A stretch of 64,000 nucleotides of DNA, from assembly GCF_007991615.1 (NCBI RefSeq), contig NZ_BJYR01000005.1, positions 62,001-126,000 of the forward strand, read 5' to 3'. Under the pieces are notes generated by a model, which did not search any database, was not told where the DNA came from, and saw only the letters and a list, made by a program, of their open reading frames with translations. The translations under genes and the position numbers were made by a program. Each line of letters starts with the position of its first letter. The first letter of the stretch is position 1. Origin of the DNA: Novosphingobium sediminis (GTDB lineage Bacteria; Pseudomonadota; Alphaproteobacteria; Sphingomonadales; Sphingomonadaceae). Below are positions 57,342 to 64,000 of this stretch, piece by piece.

Positions 57342-57686
57342 GTGGGAGATGGGCGCGCAATGTCGGCCCGAGCATCGAGAGCACATCGCAAAGCAGGCCT
57401 GCGCCGCGGGGTGCCGCTGGCCGCCGTGTTCGCACTGCTGCTTGCGCCGGCACCGCCGCAGGCACGCCCATTGTCAGCCAGCCGGATCGCAGTGGCTCCG
57501 CTGCCGCGGATCGGCACGGTGGAGGCGCGCTTCCAATCATACAACATCGAGATGGCGCAGGTGACCGGAGGGCAATTCTGGAAACCCTATCCGCCAACGC
57601 AGGCCGGGGTGATTGCGGCAACTGGGACCACGCCTTTCGAGCATCGCGCGCCGATCGATCTGGCCGATCCGCGAGCCATTGGCTGA
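57342..57686 (+). pseudogene. N-terminal fragment of a GH79-like (heparanase/beta-glucuronidase) glycoside hydrolase
   Basis: The frame encodes 114 residues: a basic leader, a hydrophobic signal (GVPLAAVFALLLAPAPPQA) and then RFQSYNIEMAQVTGGQFWKP, which I recognise as the conserved opening of GH79-type hydrolases. It stops after DLADPRAIG, where a normal member would continue for about 350 residues. A shifted frame over the next 60 bases still gives GLQTSGPTW-like text similar to the next expected block, so the gene appears frameshifted and then deleted. Confidence 0.6.
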
Positions 57687-57780
57687 ATCATGGCCTCCAA
57701 ACTAGTGGTCCGACTTGGACCGATTGCGGCGTGGGCGGCCTACGATGCCAGAGATTGGCCCTTGTGATGGAGCGGACCGA

Positions 57781-58710
57781 ATGAAGCGAGCAAGGCGAAA
57801 ACTGGGTCTGGCGAGCGCCGCTGCGTGGGCTCTTGCGTGTGCGTCCGGAGCAGACCTTGCCCTCGCCCGCGGCGGCGGGGATTCGATCGTGCTTCTTGGC
57901 ACTTCGGGCGGCCCCATTGCCCGGCCCGATCGGGCGGGCATCGCCACGCTGCTTGCCATCGGCGGCAAGTCATACCTGATCGATGCCGGCGAAGGTGTCG
58001 TCCATCAGCTTGGCAAGGCCGGGATGCAGGCGGCCGATGTGCCGACCGTTTTCCTGACGCACCTGCATGACGATCACTATGCCGGACTGCCAGCCCTCGC
58101 CTCGTTTGCCTATACCACGCGCGCGCCCAAGCTTGCGGTGTTTGGGCCGCCGGGGACGAATGCGCTGGGCGACGGGGTGAAGTCCGTCATGATGCCGAGC
58201 GCGCGCATCCGCATGATCGAGAACCACTTGCCGCACTCGCCAGCCGATTTTCTAGGCACGCAGGAGTTCTCTGCGGGCGTGGTGTTCGATGATGGCACCG
58301 TGCGCGTCTCTGCCCTCGCCAACACGCATTTCCACCTTCCGCCACTGGCGGGCGGGCAGCAGGAGCAGTCGTTCTCGCTGAAGTTCGAGGGGCATGGGCA
58401 CACCATTGTGTTCACCGGCGATACCGGCCCATCAGCGGACGTGACGGCATTTGCCAAGGGCGCGGATGTGCTGGTGGCGGAAATGGCCTCGCTGGAAGAC
58501 CGCGCCGCTGTGCCGCCGATGGTGCGCAGCCATATGGACGCCGAGCACCTTTCGCCGCTGGAGGTGGGCAAGCTGGCGGCAGGGGCCGGTGTCCGCGAAC
58601 TGGTGCTGACGCATGTCGGCACGGTGACCAAGACCGACCTTGCGGTCATCCGGTCGGTATATGCGGGCCATATCGTGCTTGGCAGCGATCTGGCCCGCAT
58701 AGCGATCTAG
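57781..58710 (+). CDS. secreted MBL-fold metallo-hydrolase (arylsulfatase/RNase Z-like)
   Basis: A 309-residue protein starting MKRARRKLGLASAAAWALAC, with a signal peptide ending near LALA. GEGVVHQLGKAG and the zinc motif LTHLHDDHYAGL place it in the RNase Z/arylsulfatase-like group of metallo-beta-lactamase folds. FTGDTGPS and the C-terminal VLTHVGTV complete the metal site. Because it is exported, RNA processing is unlikely. Confidence 0.87.
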   Translation: MKRARRKLGLASAAAWALACASGADLALARGGGDSIVLLGTSGGPIARPDRAGIATLLAIGGKSYLIDAGEGVVHQLGKAGMQAADVPTVFLTHLHDDHYAGLPALASFAYTTRAPKLAVFGPPGTNALGDGVKSVMMPSARIRMIENHLPHSPADFLGTQEFSAGVVFDDGTVRVSALANTHFHLPPLAGGQQEQSFSLKFEGHGHTIVFTGDTGPSADVTAFAKGADVLVAEMASLEDRAAVPPMVRSHMDAEHLSPLEVGKLAAGAGVRELVLTHVGTVTKTDLAVIRSVYAGHIVLGSDLARIAI

Positions 58711-58716
58711 GCGCGC

Positions 58717-59154
58717 TCAGCCCTTGGTGAGCTGGCCGCGCACCGCGCCGCCGGGGAAATCCGCCGTGTGGATGTTGACGTAGTACCCAGCCGGGTTGGC
58801 GACGATGGGCTTCAGCTTTTCAGGCTCGACCGCGATGCACATGTCGCTGCCCTTGCCGGTGACGTCCATGGTGATGACCGGGCCGCCGTTCGTGCCCGCA
58901 GCGCCGGTGTGGACGTGGGCCATGGTGGGCGCGGAAATCTTCTCGCCGTAGAGCGTGTAGCAGAAATCGCCGGTTTCGGTGTTGATCTCCACGCGGAAGG
59001 CGCCGTTGCCATCGGGAGCGCCGCCGCCGACTTCGTTGGCGCCGGAGAGCGTGGCGGTGAGGACCACCGTTTCAGCCGCCGCGGCGACGGGGGTGAGCGC
59101 GAGCGCGGCGGCGCTCAGCGTGAGGATCAGGGCGGGAGCGGAAACCTTGGTCAT
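58717..59154 (-). CDS. CHRD domain-containing exported protein
   Basis: A 145-residue secreted protein, MTKVSAPALILTLSAAALAL, with cleavage near AAAAE. The CHRD domain spans about residues 25-143: TATLSGANEVGG, FCYTLYGEKIS, HVHTGAAGTNGG and YYVNIHTADFPGGAVRGQL are its standard blocks. Its function in bacteria is unknown; the domain is shared with chordin. Confidence 0.92.
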   Translation of the reverse strand: MTKVSAPALILTLSAAALALTPVAAAAETVVLTATLSGANEVGGGAPDGNGAFRVEINTETGDFCYTLYGEKISAPTMAHVHTGAAGTNGGPVITMDVTGKGSDMCIAVEPEKLKPIVANPAGYYVNIHTADFPGGAVRGQLTKG

Positions 59155-59287
59155 CGCATCTTCTCCATGCAGGCGGGCGCGGCCATGGCCTTCGGACAAG
59201 TCGATCGGGCAAGCCTTTCAGACTCGGGCCAAGTTTCCGCGCGCGGCATGATCCTACGCCTCCCGGCGCTGCGCGCAAAGGTTTGTC

Positions 59288-60445
59288 TCAGAAGCTCTTC
59301 GGAAGGCCCAGCACGTGTGTGGCGACATGGCTGAGGATCAGGTTCGAGGAGATCGGCGCGACCTGATAGAGCCGGGTTTCACGGAACTTGCGCTCGATGT
59401 CGTATTCCTCGGCGAAGCCGAAGCCGCCGTGGGTCTGGACGCACATGTCCGCCGCGAACCATGAGGCTTCGGAGGCGAGCAGCTTGGCCATGTTGGCCTC
59501 GGTGCCAGCGGTTTCGCCTGCATCGAACTTCGCGGCGGCATCCGCCACCATCTGCGCGGCGGCGGTGGTCTGGATATAGGCGCGGGCGATGGGGAACTGG
59601 ACGCCCTGATTCTGCCCGATGGGACGGCCGAACACGCTGCGATCCTTGGCATAGGCGGCGGCGCGATCGATGAAGAAGCGCGCATCGCCGATGCATTCGG
59701 ACGCGATAAGGATGCGTTCGGCGTTCATGCCGGAGAGGATGTAGCGGAAGCCCTCCCCTTCCTTGCCGATGAGGTTTTCGGCGGGGACCGAGAGATCGTC
59801 GAAGAACAGCTCGGTCGTGGCGTGGTTGAGCATCGTGCGGATCGGGCGGATGGTGAGGCCATTGCCGACAGCTTCGCGCATGTCGACGAGGAGGACGCTC
59901 ATGCCCTCGGTCGGGCGGGCGCATTCCTCTCGCGGCGTGGTGCGCACGAGGAGGACCATGAGATCGGAGTGTTCGGCGCGGCTGATCCAGATCTTCTGGC
60001 CGTTGACGATGTAACGGTCGCCATCGCGGCGGGCGAAAGTCTTGAGGCGCGTGGTATCGGTGCCGCTGGTCGGTTCGGTCACGCCGAAGGCCTGCAGGCG
60101 CAGATCGCCGCGCGCGATGGCGGGGAGGTAGCGCTCCTTCTGCGCATCGGAGCCGTGGCGCAGGAGCGTGCCCATCGTGTACATCTGCGCATGGGCCGCG
60201 CCGCCGTTGCAGCCCGAACGATGGACTTCCTCGAGCACCGCCGTCGCCGCCGCGACGCCGAGGCCTGAGCCGCCGTAAGCCTCAGGCACGAGGACCGACA
60301 GCCAGCCTTCCTGCGCGAGCGTGGTAACGAATTCGGTGGGGTACGTCCGGTCGCGGTCAAGCGCCTGCCAGTAGCTGCCGGGGAACCGCGCGCAGAGTTT
60401 GCGCACGCCTTCGCGCAGGTCTGCAAAGGTTTCTTCCTGGCTCAT
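59288..60445 (-). CDS. acyl-CoA dehydrogenase
   Basis: A 385-residue flavoenzyme from the ATG at 60445 (MSQEETFADLREGVRKL); an ATG at 60457 is an alternative. AFGVTEPTSGTDTTRLKT and VNGQKIWISRAEHSD bind FAD and substrate, FGRPIGQNQGVQFPIA follows, and QTHGGFGFAEEYDIER is the C-terminal signature. It oxidises an acyl-CoA at C2-C3. No neighbouring pathway gene shows which acid. Confidence 0.93.
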   Translation of the reverse strand: MSQEETFADLREGVRKLCARFPGSYWQALDRDRTYPTEFVTTLAQEGWLSVLVPEAYGGSGLGVAAATAVLEEVHRSGCNGGAAHAQMYTMGTLLRHGSDAQKERYLPAIARGDLRLQAFGVTEPTSGTDTTRLKTFARRDGDRYIVNGQKIWISRAEHSDLMVLLVRTTPREECARPTEGMSVLLVDMREAVGNGLTIRPIRTMLNHATTELFFDDLSVPAENLIGKEGEGFRYILSGMNAERILIASECIGDARFFIDRAAAYAKDRSVFGRPIGQNQGVQFPIARAYIQTTAAAQMVADAAAKFDAGETAGTEANMAKLLASEASWFAADMCVQTHGGFGFAEEYDIERKFRETRLYQVAPISSNLILSHVATHVLGLPKSF

Positions 60446-60529
60446 GTCCCTCTCCACCGAAGCGCTTGTGCGGCATGGCTATTGCCTGCCTTTGCGCCGC
60501 CGTAAAGCGGGCCTCGTGGTGCAATTTTG

Positions 60530-61750
60530 CTAGTGGCCGCCGAGACGGCTGCGTTCGCGGCGCAGGTAGATAAAGAGCATGATGAACACCGGCACGATCA
60601 CCAAGGCGGCAAACAGATCATGCTCCACATGCACGCCGAACAGCGAAAGCCCGCCGCTGAGGTAGGCGAGCAGCGACACCGCGTAGTAGGTGATGGCGAC
60701 GGTCGAGAACCCTTCGACGAGGTGCTGGAGGCGCAGCTGCGTGCGGGTGGCGCTTTCGAGCGACTGGAGCAGCTGGGCGTTCTGATCCTCGATGCGCGTT
60801 TCGATCCGGGTGCGCAGCAGCGAAGTGAGCTGGGCGGAGCGTTCGGCGAGTTCCTGCTGGCGGCGGACCACGGTCTCGCAAGTGCGGATCGCGGGATGGA
60901 AGCGGCGCTGGGTAAAATCGGCGAGGCTGGCAAAGCCGGGAATCGCAACGGGCGCGAGTGCGGCGAGACGCTCGTCCACGAGGCGTGCATAGGCGGCGGT
61001 GGCGCTGAGGCGGTAGCGCGTATCGCTGGTTATCGTGCCGAGTTCGAGCGACATGGCGCAGAGCGAATCGAGCAGTTCGTTGTCGGAAGTCTCATCCGAA
61101 TCGAGGCGGCGGCCAAAGGCGCGCAATTCCTCTTCGGCAGCATCGAGTTTGCCCCAGACCGCGCGGGCAACCGGCAGGCCAAGGAGCGCCATGTTGCGGT
61201 AGTTGCCAAGTTCCTGCAGCGACTGGACGGCGCGGGCGAGATCGACCGGCCCCAGCTGCCCTGCCGCGACCACGAGGCGGCCATAGCCTTCGTCCTTGAT
61301 GCGGAAATCGGAAGAAAGGCGCGCGCCGCCGCCGAAATCGCAGCAGACGAGTTCGGCCGGATCGACATCGAACTCGGCCATGCGCGCGGACGCTGCAGCG
61401 GCATCGCTTTCGATATCGATCAGCGTGGCGCGCAGCACTTCGCCGGGCGCGCCTTCGGCCCAAGCGCGCGCTTCGGCGAGGAGCGGGGCATCGGGGCGGG
61501 CGAACACGGTGAGCGTGGTCGCTTCGCTGTGGCGCTCCCACGTGAAGAGCAGGCCATCCGCGAGAATGCCCTGCATGTGGCGCTGGCCGGGCTCGGCAGC
61601 GAAGGCGGGGCCGCCGCGGAACGGGGGCAGGCCTTCAGACGGGCCGAGACGGAGGATCTGGACGATGGACATCGGCGGCATGATCGGCGGCCAGCGCCGC
61701 AGGTGCATCTCGCCGACAATCTCGCGCCGCAGCCGGTGTTCGTTGAGCAT
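60530..61750 (-). CDS. DUF3422 family membrane-anchored protein
   Basis: A 406-residue protein. The soluble N-terminal part begins MLNEHRLRREIVGEMHLRRW and contains LNEHR and GERHS-like blocks (FTWERHSEATT) typical of DUF3422. A coiled-coil stretch (about 300-345) leads to two C-terminal membrane helices (TYYAVSLLAYLSG and LVIVPVFIMLFIYLRRERSR). The function of the family is unknown. It is divergent from bchI, with 112 bases between the starts. Confidence 0.88.
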   Translation of the reverse strand: MLNEHRLRREIVGEMHLRRWPPIMPPMSIVQILRLGPSEGLPPFRGGPAFAAEPGQRHMQGILADGLLFTWERHSEATTLTVFARPDAPLLAEARAWAEGAPGEVLRATLIDIESDAAAASARMAEFDVDPAELVCCDFGGGARLSSDFRIKDEGYGRLVVAAGQLGPVDLARAVQSLQELGNYRNMALLGLPVARAVWGKLDAAEEELRAFGRRLDSDETSDNELLDSLCAMSLELGTITSDTRYRLSATAAYARLVDERLAALAPVAIPGFASLADFTQRRFHPAIRTCETVVRRQQELAERSAQLTSLLRTRIETRIEDQNAQLLQSLESATRTQLRLQHLVEGFSTVAITYYAVSLLAYLSGGLSLFGVHVEHDLFAALVIVPVFIMLFIYLRRERSRLGGH

Positions 61751-61862
61751 GGCCTTGGCACTCCCCTGCGGCGCGCTTCTCGCCGCGCATCGTCTTTCAC
61801 GCCTCTAGTCTTTCATAGGGCGCTTGCCCTTACAACCCGCATAGTCCAGATTGGTTGACACT

Positions 61863-62864
61863 ATGAACCGTTTCCCCTTCTCCGCCATCGTCGCACAAGA
61901 CGAGATGAAGCAGGCCCTGCTGCTGGCCGCTGTCGATCCTGCCATCGGGGGCGTGATGGTCTTCGGCGATCGCGGGACCGGAAAATCGACGGCTGCGCGG
62001 GCACTTGCAGCGATCCTGCCGCCGATCACGGCGGTGGAAGGCTGCCGCTTCGGCTGTGCACCGGTGGATGCGGGCACCTGTCCAGATCCCTGTACATCGA
62101 AGAAGACGGCGAAGCGCGCCGTGCCATTCGTGGACTTGCCGCTGGGCGCCACAGAGGACCGCGTGATCGGCGCGCTCGACCTCGAACGGGCGCTGCGTTC
62201 GGGCGAAAAGCGCTTCGAGCCGGGGCTGCTGGCCAAGGCGCACCGGGGCTTTCTCTATATCGACGAGATCAACCTGCTGGAGGATCACCTCGTCGATCTG
62301 CTGCTCGATGTGGCGGCATCGGGCGAAAACCTCGTCGAGCGCGAGGGGCTTTCGGTGCGGCACAAGGCGAAGTTCGTGCTGATCGGGAGTGGCAATCCGG
62401 AGGAAGGCGAACTCAGGCCGCAGCTGCTCGACCGGTTCGGGCTATCGGTCGAAGTGCGCACGCCGCAGTCGCTCGACTCGCGGGTGGAGATCATGCGGCG
62501 CTGCGCCGCGCATGAACGCGATGCGGCGGCGTTTTGCGAAGAGTGGGCGCCGGCCGACGCCAAGATCGTGCGCAAGATCGCGCGGGGGCGGACACGGCTG
62601 CCTGCGGTCGAGACGCCGGACGAAGTGCTCTACGATGCCTCGCGCCTGTGCATGGCCTGCCGCGCTGACGGGCTGCGCGGCGAGCTTACGCTGATGCGCG
62701 CGGCGCGGGCACAGGCCGCGCTGGAAGGTGCGGCAACCGTCCAGCGCAAGCACGTGATCGCGGTTGCTCCGATGGCGCTGCGCCACCGCCTGCGCCGCGA
62801 CGTGCTGGACGAAACTGGCTCCACCACTCGCATCGAACGCGCGGTGACCGAGGTTTTTGGATGA
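61863..62864 (+). CDS. bchI: magnesium chelatase ATPase subunit I
   Basis: A 333-residue AAA+ protein from the ATG at 61863 (MNRFPFSAIVAQDEMKQAL). Walker A is GDRGTGKST with Lys41. The inserted cysteine region CRFGCAPVDAGTCPDPC and KRAVPFVDLPLGATEDRV are hallmarks of BchI. GFLYIDEINLLEDHL is Walker B. With BchD and BchH it inserts Mg2+ into protoporphyrin IX, the first step committed to bacteriochlorophyll. Its stop overlaps the bchD start (ATGA). Confidence 0.97.
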   Translation: MNRFPFSAIVAQDEMKQALLLAAVDPAIGGVMVFGDRGTGKSTAARALAAILPPITAVEGCRFGCAPVDAGTCPDPCTSKKTAKRAVPFVDLPLGATEDRVIGALDLERALRSGEKRFEPGLLAKAHRGFLYIDEINLLEDHLVDLLLDVAASGENLVEREGLSVRHKAKFVLIGSGNPEEGELRPQLLDRFGLSVEVRTPQSLDSRVEIMRRCAAHERDAAAFCEEWAPADAKIVRKIARGRTRLPAVETPDEVLYDASRLCMACRADGLRGELTLMRAARAQAALEGAATVQRKHVIAVAPMALRHRLRRDVLDETGSTTRIERAVTEVFG

Positions 62865-64000
62865 CAACGCCTGAGGCGCCCGCCGCGGAAGACGCGGCGC
62901 TGGCGCTGCGCGCCTTTGCGCTCTGGCCCGCGGGGTTTGGCGGGATGTGGCTGCGCGGCCCCGGACCGGCACGCGATGCGCTGGTGGAGCGGCTGGCGAG
63001 CGCCCTCCCCGTGAAGCGCATGCCTGCGCATATCGACGGCGAGCGGCTGCATGGCGGGATCGACCTTGCCGCCAGCCTCGCCGCAGGGCGCAGCGTATCA
63101 CGCAGCGGTTTCCTGCAGGAAGCACGCGGCGCGGTGGTGATCGCGCCGCTGGCGGAGAGGATCACGCCCGCGCTGGCCGGCAGCGTGGCGCAGGCACTGG
63201 ACCATGCCGAGCCGGCGGAGCGCTTCGGGCTGGTGCTGCTGGATGATGGCGCCGAACGCGATGAAGCGCCGCCGCTGAGTCTGACCGAGAGAGTGGCGTT
63301 TGCCTGCGATCTGGGCGGCGCCAAACCCGGAGTGGTGGCCGCGACCGAACTTCCCGCGCCGCTTGCCTCTCCAGCCGAGCTTCCCGCGTGCAGCGCGGAA
63401 GGATTGGAAGCGCTGGCGGCGGTTTCGCTGGCACTGGGGGTCGATTCCGGGCGGGCCTTGCGCTTTGCCGCGCTGACGGCGGGTGCCAGCGCGCGGCTCG
63501 ATGGGCGCGCAACAGTGCGCGAAAGCGATCTGGCAGCGGCCGCCCGGCTGGTGCTGGCCCCGCGCGCGACGCGGCTGCCGCCTCCGCCGCCCGAGGCCGA
63601 GGAGGACGAGGCGCCGCCCCCTCCCCCGCCGCCGGAAAGCGAGACCGATACGCCGGGCGACGATGAGCGCGAGGATAGCGGCGTGCCCGATCCCGATCAG
63701 CTGATCGAAGCGGGAGCGGCGGCGATCCCGCCGGGGCTGCTCGAAGCGCTGGCCGATGGCCGCACACGGCGCGGAGCCGGGAGCGGCGGCGGCTCGCGGC
63801 ACTTGTCGCCGCTCAGGGGCCGTCCGCTGGCGGCGCGGCAGGGCCTTCCGCGCGGCGGGGCCCGGTTGGCGCTTATCGATACCTTGCGGGCAGCGGTGCC
63901 GTGGCAGGCCTTGCGGCGCGCGGAGGGAGAGACTCGCCCGGGCCTGCGCATCATGAAGGACGATGTGCGCGTGCGCCGGTTCGAAGCCCGCAGCGCCTCG
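62861..64000 (+). CDS. bchD: magnesium chelatase subunit D (partial)
   Basis: The first 380 codons of a longer gene cut by the right edge, starting MTTPEAPAAEDAALALRAFA. The N-terminal half is a degenerate AAA module without a proper Walker A. A linker rich in proline and acid (PPPPPPPESETDTPGDDERED, about residues 240-270) is the BchD hallmark and connects to the vWA integrin-like domain that would follow outside the window. BchD is the scaffold joining BchI to BchH. Confidence 0.95.
   Translation, partial: MTTPEAPAAEDAALALRAFALWPAGFGGMWLRGPGPARDALVERLASALPVKRMPAHIDGERLHGGIDLAASLAAGRSVSRSGFLQEARGAVVIAPLAERITPALAGSVAQALDHAEPAERFGLVLLDDGAERDEAPPLSLTERVAFACDLGGAKPGVVAATELPAPLASPAELPACSAEGLEALAAVSLALGVDSGRALRFAALTAGASARLDGRATVRESDLAAAARLVLAPRATRLPPPPPEAEEDEAPPPPPPPESETDTPGDDEREDSGVPDPDQLIEAGAAAIPPGLLEALADGRTRRGAGSGGGSRHLSPLRGRPLAARQGLPRGGARLALIDTLRAAVPWQALRRAEGETRPGLRIMKDDVRVRRFEARSAS

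Overview
The window is a high-GC, gene-dense stretch of an alphaproteobacterial chromosome, most likely from Sphingomonadales (Novosphingobium/Erythrobacter-like). The evidence is a complete exosortase A (XrtA/PEP-CTERM) exopolysaccharide locus of the sphingomonad type, a CckA hybrid kinase, a recA gene preceded by the alphaproteobacterial SOS box GTTC-N7-GTTC, and bacteriochlorophyll chelatase genes bchI-bchD at the right edge. That last pair makes the organism a probable aerobic anoxygenic phototroph. No tRNA, rRNA, CRISPR array or intact insertion sequence was recognised.

Layout: 1-17641 is the XrtA locus. A leftward run (export lipoprotein, chain-length protein, tyrosine kinase, outer-membrane protein, ATPase, deacetylase, FemAB protein, glycosyltransferase, XrtA-EpsI fusion, amidotransferase) builds and exports a polysaccharide; the amidotransferase runs off the left edge. 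A leftward decarboxylase/acyl-CoA ligase pair and a rightward GNAT/acyl carrier protein/hydrolase 2/hydrolase 1 operon complete the locus. 17646-34902 is mainly housekeeping: trxB, glsA, an S9 peptidase, a K+/H+ antiporter, alaS, a methyltransferase, a GST, recA, an MBL enzyme, cckA, a DUF2062 gene and smpB. 35079-52863 holds patatin and 3-hydroxybutyrate dehydrogenase, an aldehyde dehydrogenase, dapA, a lytic transglycosylase, greB, tspO, a serine hydrolase, a small operon of phosphatase/DUF4169/hypotheticals, rlmN, an isolated repetitive beta-rich protein, a glycine-zipper protein, cfa and argG.

52864-55386 is the odd part. After a strong argG terminator comes about 600 bases with no credible protein gene. 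It has many perfect hairpins, three of them with GCAA tetraloops, and ends in a terminator, so it looks like a large structured RNA. It is followed by a 28-bp perfect palindrome and three small lower-GC hypothetical genes, each preceded by a copy of a dispersed repeat. 55387-64000 contains a CPBP protease, an AraC regulator, a decayed glycoside hydrolase fragment, an MBL hydrolase, a CHRD protein, an acyl-CoA dehydrogenase, a DUF3422 protein and the start of the photosynthesis genes (bchI, bchD partial).

All functional names come from reading translated motifs; no database search was possible.
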